Origin: JANJTB01 sp032027125
Lineage (GTDB): Bacteria > Bacteroidota > Ignavibacteria > Kapaibacteriales > UBA2268
Direction of reading: 5' to 3'
Length of the DNA: 64,000 nt
NCBI GenBank assembly: GCA_032027125.1
Contig: JAVSMQ010000001.1
Coordinates: 1,690,556 to 1,754,555, forward strand
Each line of letters begins with the position of its first letter. The first letter of the stretch is position 1. Positions 1-8,594 of the stretch are shown one piece after another. The notes under the pieces are model-generated. The model was not told the DNA's origin and ran no database searches. It worked only from the letters and a program-made list of their open reading frames with translations. Position numbers and translations under genes: made by a program.

Positions 1-2
1 AA

Positions 3-1013
3 GGGTATAAAGATTTTCCGTCCTTTGGCATTAAGGCAAAATTTATTGATAAATTATTTCTTAATATTTTAGACCTGAATCTATCTTATTCCTATAATGA
101 ATTAATTCCCCAAAAAGAAAGGCTGCATTTTCTTTTGAAGTACAACTACTGGAACTGGGAATTTAATGCTGCCTGGAACAAAACGGATTTTTATGATTTA
201 TTCGGACCTACAAAAAGAAGCCGCGAAGGCGGTATGCTCGGCATCAAGTACAAAGATTATCTTCTGCCCAACCGTAAACCCGAAACACTTGATTTTGATA
301 TAAGTGCATCCTATTATTTCGACCTAAAAACTATGCCGATGTATCAGGATGTTGCTGTTAATGCCGACAGATTGATTGCGTCCGCATTTAAGATAAATTA
401 TCATATATTGAGAAAATCACTCGGCGCTATAGAAGAAGAGAGCGGTTTTGATATTGCAGTTCACTTATCTGATGAATATGTTGATAATTCAAATTTTTTC
501 AAAGTATTCGGTTCCGCAGTTTTCGGGCAGCTTTTGCCTATTAGAAATTCATCGGTTTGGCTGAGACTCTTTGCAGGTAAATCTTTCGGTGACAGCGGCA
601 ATCCTTTTGATTATTTTTATTTCGGTGGATTTGGAAATAATTATCTTGACAATAATTCAGTTCAGCGTTATCGCGAAATGATGAGTTTTGCCGGTACGGA
701 AATTAATTCCATATCAGGCAATACATTTACAAAAGCAACACTTGAATGGAATCTCCCGCCGTACAGATTTTTGAATTTCGGTTTTCTGCCTGCTTATTTC
801 ACTTATGCACGGTTGTCACTATTTGCATCGGCATTGAATAATGATCTTTCAAAATTGAGTAATAATACACTTGTTTATAATTCAGGTGTTCAGCTTGATT
901 TTGAATTATCAATGTTTTATTTATTAAAAACTTATCTGTCATTCGGTTATGCAGGTGCATTCCAATACGGTCATCCGCCGACCGATGAGTTTATGATATC
1001 ACTGAAATTCTGA
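3..1013 (+). CDS. Outer-membrane beta-barrel protein, C-terminal part (cut by window start)
   Basis: The reading frame is open from the first bases of the window, so the N-terminus lies outside; the TTG at 135 is internal and should not be taken as the start. The visible 336 residues alternate aromatic and polar residues, with many short strand-like segments separated by polar turns. They end in ...FMISLKF with a terminal phenylalanine, the usual C-terminal signature of outer-membrane barrels recognised by BAM. No catalytic motif is seen. It may be the barrel end of a larger protein such as those with N-terminal beta-propellers, but that part cannot be seen. The stop lies 4 bp before the next gene, suggesting co-transcription with the membrane protease. 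Confidence 0.7.
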   Translation, partial: GYKDFPSFGIKAKFIDKLFLNILDLNLSYSYNELIPQKERLHFLLKYNYWNWEFNAAWNKTDFYDLFGPTKRSREGGMLGIKYKDYLLPNRKPETLDFDISASYYFDLKTMPMYQDVAVNADRLIASAFKINYHILRKSLGAIEEESGFDIAVHLSDEYVDNSNFFKVFGSAVFGQLLPIRNSSVWLRLFAGKSFGDSGNPFDYFYFGGFGNNYLDNNSVQRYREMMSFAGTEINSISGNTFTKATLEWNLPPYRFLNFGFLPAYFTYARLSLFASALNNDLSKLSNNTLVYNSGVQLDFELSMFYLLKTYLSFGYAGAFQYGHPPTDEFMISLKF

Positions 1014-1017
1014 CCAA

Positions 1018-2016
1018 ATGAATATAACATACTCAATCCTGCCCGTATTATTTTATATTGCAGTCCTGATTTATCTGGATAGTTTTAAATTAATTAATAA
1101 AAATCGTCTGGTTTATGTTTTTCTGGCGGGAATAATATCTGCTTTGGTTTCATACATTCTCAACAACTTTATTTTAGACATTACAGGTATGACGAATGCC
1201 GAAATTTCAATTTATGCAGCACCTTTTGTTGAAGAAATAATTAAGTTTTCTGTTCTTTTATTCATCATTCACAAAGGATATTCAGGATTTATAATTGATA
1301 CTGCAATTTATGGATTTATAATAGGAAGCGGTTTTGCTTTTGCCGAAAATATTTATTATTATATAAATATTGGTGAAGGCAGTGTTATGGAGAATATTAT
1401 CAGGGGATTCGGCACATCATTAATGCATGGAAGTACAGTTTCCTTAGCCGGCGGGATATTCATATTCCTGAGAGATGTAAAGAATTTAAAATTTATTCAT
1501 AATGTCCTGATTTCGATACTTCCTGCTTTGATTATTCATATTTTATATAATCTTTTCCTGTTACCTCCGGTTTTTCAGACAACAGCAGTTATCATTTCCT
1601 ATTCAATATCAATAAGTATGATTTTTACTGCGAGTGAAAATAGTATTCATAAATGGATAAACTCTGAGCTTGACACAGAAATGGAACTGATTAACTTACT
1701 GGAAAAAGGGCAGTTGACTTCTACTCATGCAGGAAAATACATTCAGGAAATTAAGGGAAGATTTTCTAATTTTGTTGTATTTGACATGATTTGTCTCATA
1801 AGGCTGCATACAGAACTCTCGATGCAATTGAAAATAAATATGATGCTGAAAATAAACAATCTCAAAGTACCCGAAGACCCGGAACTGCAGCCAAAACTTA
1901 CCGAATACCGTCAATTAATATCTGCAATCGGCAAAACAGCTTATACTGCCATTAAACCAATCATGCTCACAAGCAGTAAGGATATTTGGAAAATGAATCA
2001 GTATCGTAATGATTAA
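1018..2016 (+). CDS. PrsW-family intramembrane metalloprotease
   Basis: This 332-aa polytopic membrane protein carries the PrsW hallmarks in order: EEIIK (residues 72-76), FAFAEN (106-111), a histidine in SLMHG (H137) and HILYN (174-178). In the family these residues form the metal-dependent active site inside the membrane; the best known PrsW cleaves an anti-sigma factor. Roughly seven hydrophobic segments occupy residues 1-205. A soluble, partly helical C-terminal tail of about 125 residues follows and is not typical of short PrsW proteins. The start ATG lies 4 bp after the preceding barrel gene, so the two are probably one operon. The substrate is unknown; no anti-sigma factor is visible nearby. 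The stop codon lies inside the first unit of the 51-bp repeat that follows. Confidence 0.8.
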   Translation: MNITYSILPVLFYIAVLIYLDSFKLINKNRLVYVFLAGIISALVSYILNNFILDITGMTNAEISIYAAPFVEEIIKFSVLLFIIHKGYSGFIIDTAIYGFIIGSGFAFAENIYYYINIGEGSVMENIIRGFGTSLMHGSTVSLAGGIFIFLRDVKNLKFIHNVLISILPALIIHILYNLFLLPPVFQTTAVIISYSISISMIFTASENSIHKWINSELDTEMELINLLEKGQLTSTHAGKYIQEIKGRFSNFVVFDMICLIRLHTELSMQLKINMMLKINNLKVPEDPELQPKLTEYRQLISAIGKTAYTAIKPIMLTSSKDIWKMNQYRND

Positions 2017-2140
2017 ATTGATTGGAATTTGTCGGAACCTTTGATTGTACCTGATTGTTATGATTGAATTGATTGGAATTTGTCAGAACCTTTGATTGCA
2101 ACTGATTTTGATGATTACTTTGATTTGAATTTGTTTTAAT
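2010..2140. repeat. 51-bp tandem repeat, about 2.6 units
   Basis: Units begin at 2010 and 2061, with a third, truncated unit at 2112. Each starts with TGATT and contains the core GGAATTTGTC(A/G)GAACC. The stop codon of the upstream protease lies within the first unit. A related copy lies at the 3' end of the methyltransferase (from about 3158). No coding function is seen. Confidence 0.75.
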
Positions 2141-2315
2141 CCCTAACTTTCCCTATTCCACGTAATATTTCTGTAATTCCTTGATAATCAACGGGGAATG
2201 TTTAACAAGCTATGGCTTGCCACGTGATATGTTGCAATTTTTAAAATAATATTTAAATCTTTTAAAATTATACATTTAATGTCGTTAATATTACGTGGAA
2301 CAGGGGAAGTTAGGG
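2141..2315. mobile_element. MITE-like element, 175 bp, with ~29-bp inverted repeats and 6-bp target duplication
   Basis: The element starts CCCTAACTT and ends with its inverted counterpart AAGTTAGGG. The terminal inverted repeats run about 29 bp (2141-2169 and 2287-2315) with two mismatches and include TTCCACGTAATATT. It is flanked on both sides by TTTAAT (2135-2140 and 2316-2321). A related repeat at 3201-3222 has the uninterrupted sequence with a single TTTAAT (3211-3216) followed by the same CCGTGA, so it acts as a paralogous empty site. The 115-bp interior has no open reading frame. This is a non-autonomous insertion; its transposase family is not identified. Confidence 0.8.
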
Positions 2316-2321
2316 TTTAAT

Positions 2322-2511
2322 CCGTGAAATCTTTTAATCCGTTTAATCACTGATTCAGACAGGTGGATTTGTTTTATGTCCTCCACCGGCGGAGGTGGAT
2401 TGATTTAGAATCATTCACCCCTTACTTTCAACATTATTTTCCTTATCCAATCACTATAAAATATATTAAATCGTTTTGAATTTTTTTTTATCCCCAAAAA
2501 TATATATTTAA
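2322..2511. other. Non-coding stretch with GC-rich near-palindrome
   Basis: This completes the roughly 500-bp gene-free interval before the methyltransferase. It holds a near-palindrome CCTCCACCGGCGGAGG at 2380-2395 within a segment (GATTCAGACAGG... to GGTGGATTGATTTA) that recurs after the methyltransferase at 3221-3297. The last 100 bp are AT-rich and would hold the promoter of the methyltransferase, but no clear motif was picked out. Confidence 0.5.
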
Positions 2512-3171
2512 ATGAACGAAGAAACATTAAAATCAATAGCTGCACAGCTTCGTAAACCGGAGGGTGAATATGCAGTACAAATAGGTGAATTTATGAACAA
2601 CGGCAATTTGCTGATAAATTTGAATGCAATTGAAAATCTTAAATTGCATGATGGCGACCATATTCTTGAAATCGGTATGGGAAACGGCTTCTTTGTTAAG
2701 AATATCTTATCGGCAGGAGATTCGATAAAGTATTCCGGTTGTGACTATTCGGAAATTATGGTTAATGAATCATTGAACAGAAACAAGGAATTTGTACTTA
2801 ACGGACGGGCTACATTTTTTCAGGCAGATGCCGAAAATCTGCCCTTTGAAAATGAATCGTTCGATAAGGTAATGACTGTCAATACTATATATTTCTGGGA
2901 AAATCCCGAAGCAGTTCTTGCTGAAATCCGCAGAATTCTGAAACCGGAGGGCATGATTGTCATTGGAATCCGTCCGAAAAGAACAATGGAAAAGTATCCT
3001 TTTGTCAAATATGGTTTTAATATGTTTTCGAAGGATGATTTAGTAAGTCTGTTATCTGATAACTTTTTTAAAGTAGAAAGCATTATTGAGCAAATTGAAC
3101 CGGAGCAGGAATATGAAGGAGAAAAGATGATTGTTGAGAACTTGGTTGTTTGTGCATGTCAGAACCTTTGA
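2512..3171 (+). CDS. Class I SAM-dependent methyltransferase (Methyltransf_11 type)
   Basis: This 219-aa soluble protein has the SAM-binding glycine-rich motif I, LEIGMGNGF (residues 52-60). An acidic motif II region (SGCDYSEIM) follows, and then DAENLPFENESFDKV, typical of the post-II region of Methyltransf_11 enzymes. The acceptor substrate cannot be told from sequence. No good Shine-Dalgarno sequence precedes the ATG. The last codons and stop (CAG AAC CTT TGA) coincide with the core of the 51-bp repeat, so the C-terminus may have been shaped by a repeat insertion. The gene stands alone between repeat blocks, which may indicate acquisition or at least a rearranged locus. Confidence 0.85.
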   Translation: MNEETLKSIAAQLRKPEGEYAVQIGEFMNNGNLLINLNAIENLKLHDGDHILEIGMGNGFFVKNILSAGDSIKYSGCDYSEIMVNESLNRNKEFVLNGRATFFQADAENLPFENESFDKVMTVNTIYFWENPEAVLAEIRRILKPEGMIVIGIRPKRTMEKYPFVKYGFNMFSKDDLVSLLSDNFFKVESIIEQIEPEQEYEGEKMIVENLVVCACQNL

Positions 3172-3297
3172 TTGTAGCTGATTGGAATGATTTAATTGAT
3201 TTGAATTTGTTTTAATCCGTGATTCAGACAGGTGGATTTGATTTATGTCCTCCGCTGGCGGAGGTGTCACTGAGTGACGGAGGTGGATTGATTTAAT
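3158..3297. repeat. Dispersed copy of the intergenic repeat
   Basis: It shares TGTCAGAACCTTTGATTG, TTTGAATTTGTTTTAATCCG and the near-palindrome CCTCCGCTGGCGGAGG (3249-3264) with the block at 2010-2400. It overlaps the end of the methyltransferase gene. It lacks the MITE-like insertion and therefore serves as its empty-site reference. Confidence 0.7.
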
Positions 3298-3321
3298 CAG
3301 ATGGAGTCCACAAAAAATTAA

Positions 3322-3354
3322 ACCCTTCCGAAAGTTCGTAGCTTTCGGAAGGGT
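3322..3354. terminator. Hairpin terminator, probably bidirectional
   Basis: A 13-bp perfect stem (ACCCTTCCGAAAG / CTTTCGGAAGGGT) has a 7-nt loop. T-rich stretches lie on both sides: GTTTAATT on the plus strand, and on the minus strand TTTAATTTTTTG. It sits between the convergent methyltransferase and glucanase genes and can serve both. Confidence 0.75.
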
Positions 3355-3404
3355 GTTTAATTAAATTTACAAAAATGGTTAAACCATATACACAAACAAT
3401 TCCA

Positions 3405-6400
3405 TTATCTCGCTATAATCAGTTTGCGGCTATACTTCATTCCGTTGATGTCAATACTCAAAATATAAAATCCGGAATTAATTCCGTTGAAATCAAGGTT
3501 TAATGAGTTACTTCCGTGCGACAACTGCCCGCTGTAGAGATTACCCAAATTCATACCGGCAGAATTAACCAAATCAACCGAAATATTTTCAGCCTCACTT
3601 CTTTTCGATTCAACGACAAGAGTTGACATTTCTCTTGCAGGATTCGGATAAAATCTTATTTCAGGACTAATTTGGATATTCGGTCTTGATTCAACATTTG
3701 TACCTCCCCTGCCGACACCATGTGCAAGTGTAACAAATCCATTATCTTCTATTTCATCTTCAAAAAGGAAAGTCAGATATTCTGCTGCATCACCGGCTTT
3801 TTCAGGAGAAAATCCAATCACTCCTACATAGCAGTAACCCGGTAAAATTGTATGGTCGTTATCTAAGTATGCAACATAAAATCCGTTATTGGAAATAATC
3901 TCATAAACCGAATCAATTACAATGTCTTTAGTATCACTATTACACCAGGTAAAGATAAGTTCACGGTTAGCACCTACATCAACTGTATCAAAATCCATTA
4001 ATACTAAAATCGGATTTTCCTGAATCTCTTCTATTTCCTTTTTAACTTTTGCAGTAATTGCTGCTGATTTCATTCCTGTTTTGTGTGCAGGTACTGAAAA
4101 ACTGACACCATCACTAAACGTCACGTTTAATGGCTGGGAAGTCGGATTGAATGCAACATGTGTACGAAGCTTCTTGATATTATTAACAAATACAGAATAA
4201 AAAGGTGTCGAATTGGTTTTAACAACTGTATCAACCTGTCCGAAAGCATTCATAGAGTGCAGCCAGTAATAAGTATATACTTTCGAGGTACCGTTCTCTC
4301 CATAGTTTTTATATCCGACATTAACATGGTCTTCAGCATTCAACTGCTTGTCATTGACATAATCGGGCCACTTATTAAACTGGGCAAGTGCCATATCAGG
4401 CTTAGCCAGAGAAAGGAATTGCCAGATTATATTCTGCCATGCCGGTTTATAGCCGTCCGGGTCTAATTTGGATAATTTCACTATATTATTATAAGCGTCA
4501 TCCATCCATGTTAGATTTCTGCCTAAATATACCGATGATGCTGTATAAGGAAGGAAATTTATACCAGAAATTAATTCTATTACAGGGCTGAACCAAGTGA
4601 GCATTTCTGCTTTATTATCCCAATTCATACCTACAAAAGGATATTTGAATTTTAATGAATCTCTGGTTTCGACATAATTCCCGTTAACTTTCAGCCAGGG
4701 ACGTTCTGTTCTCCAGAAGTTTTTGTTATTTACATCGAACCAGTATTCATCTATAGATGCAAGCTGGGTTGTAAACATATATATTCCAAGGTCGCGATAA
4801 TATTTATCACCTGACAATGCACCGAATAACGCTACTGCTGCATTAAAATGCTGCCCTTCGGAACTTGATTCCTGATTATTGCCATCAGCAAATCCGGAGT
4901 GACCGGAAGCAAGTGCATAACCCATATACGGGTCCCAGTTTCTGTATTTTGGGAATAAAGGGTCGCCGTTATCCGAAATACCGCCATCTGCAACTTTTCT
5001 GTAATCACCGGCAATATCGCGAATCAGCATTTTAGTCATTGCACCCCAGTTTTCATCTTTTCCGTAATCAGCACCTTGATACATCATCATATCAACAACG
5101 GCTCTGATAAAATATCCCCAATGGAAATGGTGGTCATTAAACTCGGTTTCAGAATTAAACGAAGCAGGGAAGCCGTATATTGACTGCCACTTAGGATTAT
5201 AGTAATACAAATAATAATCACCGGGTCCTACTGTGTCATTTGCACCGCCAACCGAAACGGCATCCATTTCACTTTGCGTAACAGTCAGCCAGTCTTCGAT
5301 TCTGTTTTTAATTCTGGTGCCCCAGTTAGTAATAAAGTTTTCTTTACCTGTAGAAGCTCCGGCAGCTTCCAAAGCCTGACCGAATTTTGTCATCTTCTTG
5401 CCGTCGTTGTATGTATCCATACCTCGCGGGAACATTTCATTCGGATTAACCATATCGAGTGTATCAATATACTTCTTGAACATATCAGCGTTAAAGCCTT
5501 TACTGCTATTTAGTACATTTGGGAATTGATACAGCAAACCAGGATTACGGATAGAAGTAGTAAATGTATTCCCTTCAATTGTCTTTAACCAGCCTCTCGG
5601 ACTCGGATATTTCAATTTTGCAAAAGTATTTACTCCTGCCAGATGATTATACTGATGAGGGAATAAAGTCATAACCGTATTTGTAGATGTGCCTTCCTTG
5701 GCAACCATATCAAAATGGAAATCTGAAATTACATTTGAAGTATTCTCTTCATATTTCCAAACAACACGGGTATCCTTAATAAATGAGAAGGCATTTCTTT
5801 TAAGCATATTCAGATTTTCGACTGCATCGGCATATCTTGCATATTCGGTTATTGGTTTTGTGACTGCTTCACCGCCGTCAAGAGGAGCATTTTCATCAAA
5901 GATAACGGCTACCGAAAGGTAGTCTTTTCCTTTGAGGTCAACTTCGAGAGAATCAAAAAAGAACTTGTTGAATATATCATTTACTTTGTTATGATAGATA
6001 AATTCAGCACCTTCCGGCTTGAATACAACATAGTTCATTCTTTCAGCACTTTCAGACCTGAAAGCAACCATTTTTTCATCTTCATACCATACAGAAAATC
6101 TTGTATTAGATGTGACTTTAAAATTATCTTTAAGGTCTTCAAAATAAACATACGGAACACCGCGTGACAAAGTTGCAGTCATTTTTATATCATTGCCCTG
6201 CTTCCACGCTGCCTTGACATGCCAGTCGCCGTAATCATCAACAAGCACAGAATCAGCATTAAGATTTTTTTGTCCGAAGAATGTTTCACGCTGCCATACA
6301 TTAACAATATGTGAAACGGTATATTGAACTACTTTATTTGTGTCCTTACTTCCTCTGACCGTGGTAAAATCATCATAAGCCTGAATCTTACGCTGAATAC

Positions 6401-6779
6401 CGATATTCATTCCTTTTTCGGTGGTATAAACAGATAACGGACCGGGGAACATCTGCTCGGAAATTGAATTTCCGTTGAATTTGAAAATAAGTGACGACCA
6501 CCATTTGTTGGTAGTAATTTTCTTTCCTGACTGGCGGAATCTCTCTGTTACTGCAGGATTAATCATTTGCCATCTTTTACCGACAGGGGCATGCTCGGCT
6601 ATGATTGGTCCGGATACATTCTTTGGTCTGCTTTTATCGGGAAAAGATACATTCCTTGTCCCGGGCACATATTTGGGCGGCTGGTTTGTATATGAACCCT
6701 TGCCCATTTTAATAATTTCAGCATTCAGACTAAATGCAGAAACCATTAAAATCAAACAAATTGAAAAAATACTCTTCAT
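3405..6779 (-). CDS. Secreted endo-beta-1,3-glucanase, GH81, with T9SS sorting domain
   Basis: This protein of about 1124 aa has three parts. First comes a signal peptide (MKSIFSICLILMVSAFSLNA). A long GH81 catalytic module follows, with family motifs DHHFHWGY (about residues 549-556) and QESSSEG (636-642), the region holding catalytic acids in GH81. After a linker comes a type-A T9SS C-terminal domain (FYPNPAREMS... to KYSRKLIIAR). GH81 enzymes cut laminarin, curdlan or fungal-wall beta-1,3-glucan. The sorting domain implies export through the outer membrane by T9SS. The start at 6779 is preferred over the ATG at 6794, because GAGGTG within the latter's codons is a good ribosome site 7-12 bases before 6779. 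It stands alone, convergent to the methyltransferase. Confidence 0.92.
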   Translation of the reverse strand: MKSIFSICLILMVSAFSLNAEIIKMGKGSYTNQPPKYVPGTRNVSFPDKSRPKNVSGPIIAEHAPVGKRWQMINPAVTERFRQSGKKITTNKWWSSLIFKFNGNSISEQMFPGPLSVYTTEKGMNIGIQRKIQAYDDFTTVRGSKDTNKVVQYTVSHIVNVWQRETFFGQKNLNADSVLVDDYGDWHVKAAWKQGNDIKMTATLSRGVPYVYFEDLKDNFKVTSNTRFSVWYEDEKMVAFRSESAERMNYVVFKPEGAEFIYHNKVNDIFNKFFFDSLEVDLKGKDYLSVAVIFDENAPLDGGEAVTKPITEYARYADAVENLNMLKRNAFSFIKDTRVVWKYEENTSNVISDFHFDMVAKEGTSTNTVMTLFPHQYNHLAGVNTFAKLKYPSPRGWLKTIEGNTFTTSIRNPGLLYQFPNVLNSSKGFNADMFKKYIDTLDMVNPNEMFPRGMDTYNDGKKMTKFGQALEAAGASTGKENFITNWGTRIKNRIEDWLTVTQSEMDAVSVGGANDTVGPGDYYLYYYNPKWQSIYGFPASFNSETEFNDHHFHWGYFIRAVVDMMMYQGADYGKDENWGAMTKMLIRDIAGDYRKVADGGISDNGDPLFPKYRNWDPYMGYALASGHSGFADGNNQESSSEGQHFNAAVALFGALSGDKYYRDLGIYMFTTQLASIDEYWFDVNNKNFWRTERPWLKVNGNYVETRDSLKFKYPFVGMNWDNKAEMLTWFSPVIELISGINFLPYTASSVYLGRNLTWMDDAYNNIVKLSKLDPDGYKPAWQNIIWQFLSLAKPDMALAQFNKWPDYVNDKQLNAEDHVNVGYKNYGENGTSKVYTYYWLHSMNAFGQVDTVVKTNSTPFYSVFVNNIKKLRTHVAFNPTSQPLNVTFSDGVSFSVPAHKTGMKSAAITAKVKKEIEEIQENPILVLMDFDTVDVGANRELIFTWCNSDTKDIVIDSVYEIISNNGFYVAYLDNDHTILPGYCYVGVIGFSPEKAGDAAEYLTFLFEDEIEDNGFVTLAHGVGRGGTNVESRPNIQISPEIRFYPNPAREMSTLVVESKRSEAENISVDLVNSAGMNLGNLYSGQLSHGSNSLNLDFNGINSGFYILSIDINGMKYSRKLIIAR

Positions 6780-6937
6780 AATAAAACACCTCAATTTATA
6801 TTTGGAAAATTGTAAACAGCCATCTATATTTAAAAAACCCTAAAAAAGCATCAGAATGCAAAGTAATTTAACAGCAGCTAATATATTAAATAAATGAAAT
6901 AAATTAATGTATAGACACNTTAAACCGGACAATATAA

Positions 6938-8425
6938 TAAGAGTCTGTTGAGAAAGCCACATTTACCCAAATCTTAAAAATTTGGTTTGATTTTCGCAAA
7001 ATGCCATGTTTTTATTAATCCTGAAATAAAATTGTTTGTATAGCCGGATTTTGTGTTTCTGAGATGAAAATAATGCCTTTAAAGCTGCAAATAAAGCAAA
7101 AAATGACAAAGCATAAGCCTGTTTAGGCGTACCAATCCCGAAAATTGTTCTCATAAGTAATGAAAGATTATAACATGCCGTAGCAATAAAGTATCGCTTA
7201 CGGTTATTTTTCAATCCTCTTAATGTTGTCCGTCTTTCACCCCCACTGTCAAGGATGTGGGCAAAACTTCGTTCAACATACATTCCCCGCCGTCGGAGTA
7301 AGCTTTTACCTTCTTTACTTTTGACCGATGAATGGGATAATTCGACAGCTAAGGCTTCTTCGTCCGTTAATTTGCTTTTGTTTCTGTTAAATTCTTTGTC
7401 TGAAATGTTTGTTGTGATGCCTGCCGACTGGATTGTAACTAATTCCTGTACATTATAATAGCCTTTATCTGTCGTTACTGTTTCTACAGGTTTTTCTTCA
7501 ATTGGATTTTCAGATATATCGTTAAGTCTTATTTGAGCATTTATTATACGTTCCGACAACCCGTCGGTATCACCGCGGTCTCCGAATAAAATATCGGCGT
7601 CTAATATTGCACCCGTATCCAGATCTACCGTATTTTCCGGCTTATATATCATATCTGTTGCACCATCCTTGGTTCTGCCGATTTTTGCATCAGGGTCGTG
7701 AGGATTGTACCATTCATCATTTGAGGTTTTACGGTCTTTACGTTTACGGTCAAAACGGGCTACCGCTTCCTTATCTTTTGGATCTACACCCGACTGTTCG
7801 GCTAATTTGCTGATATATTCCGAATAGCTGTCCTCGGTCATTCGGTTTTGAAGATGGGACAATGAGGCGTTGGCTTCCATTACTGAAGTATCCAATGCGA
7901 TATTTTTACCTTTCACCAAACCATGATTTTTCAATTCTTTTAAAACGATACTGAAAACCTGAGAAAACATGGCTTCAGGCAATCTCTGTCTGATTAAGGA
8001 TAAAGTAGAATGGTCGGGGGTGGATTCTGTTATGGTAAAACCCAGAAAAGCACGGATTGAAAGAGAATCGGCACATCGGGAAGCTATTGCACGTTCACTA
8101 CGCAGATTTTCAAAAAATCCGGTAAGAAGCATTTTAAAATAAATTTCCGGGTCAACAGGAGGTCTGCAATTTGCTTTTTCACTATAATATTCCGCGCATA
8201 ATTTTCGCACCTGATTTCCAAATTTCATTTTATCAAGAATACCGTTGAGTTTCGTATAAAATGTTATTTGAGGTTTTATTTGAAGGTCATCTGTTTGAAT
8301 CCAAAATGATGACTGGTTTTGAGTAATCTTTTTTCGTATCATATCAATAAAATTTGTTCTTAACTTTATGATTTATAACGTTTTATACTGTATTTTATTG
8401 TAAATACTTTATCAACAGACTCTTA
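6938..8425. mobile_element. IS1182-type insertion sequence, ~1.49 kb
   Basis: Terminal inverted repeats of 19 bp, 18 of them matching, bound the element: TAAGAGTCTGTTGAGAAAG at 6938-6956 and the inverse of TAAGAGTCTGTTGATAAAG at 8407-8425. They enclose one full-length transposase gene on the minus strand. No clear target duplication could be assigned at the ends. One N lies at 6919 just outside the left end. Confidence 0.85.
6963..8342 (-). CDS. Transposase, IS1182 family (DDE)
   Basis: This 459-aa protein has an N-terminal DUF772-type domain (about residues 40-125, with PVDPEIYFKM and STPDHSTLS) and a DDE catalytic core. The likely triad is D151 (ALDTSVMEA), D292 (TTDKGYYN) and E357 (YVERSFAH). 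The length and motif order match complete IS1182-family transposases, and there is no internal stop, so the element may be active. It lies on the minus strand within 19-bp inverted repeats. It is inserted between the glucanase and the chemotaxis fusion without breaking either. Confidence 0.93.
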   Translation of the reverse strand: MIRKKITQNQSSFWIQTDDLQIKPQITFYTKLNGILDKMKFGNQVRKLCAEYYSEKANCRPPVDPEIYFKMLLTGFFENLRSERAIASRCADSLSIRAFLGFTITESTPDHSTLSLIRQRLPEAMFSQVFSIVLKELKNHGLVKGKNIALDTSVMEANASLSHLQNRMTEDSYSEYISKLAEQSGVDPKDKEAVARFDRKRKDRKTSNDEWYNPHDPDAKIGRTKDGATDMIYKPENTVDLDTGAILDADILFGDRGDTDGLSERIINAQIRLNDISENPIEEKPVETVTTDKGYYNVQELVTIQSAGITTNISDKEFNRNKSKLTDEEALAVELSHSSVKSKEGKSLLRRRGMYVERSFAHILDSGGERRTTLRGLKNNRKRYFIATACYNLSLLMRTIFGIGTPKQAYALSFFALFAALKALFSSQKHKIRLYKQFYFRINKNMAFCENQTKFLRFG

Positions 8426-8594
8426 AGGAAGAATTATCCTGTAAAAATATTTTTATACAGAAAATTTCATATTTTATTTACTTAGAACATATTAGTAAGT
8501 TTATACCGGCTCGATACAATAAACTTTACAATGTAAATGATTAATGTCGGTCTTTTGCAATTTGAAAGAAACTTAACCGGATTGAGGTTTTAAA

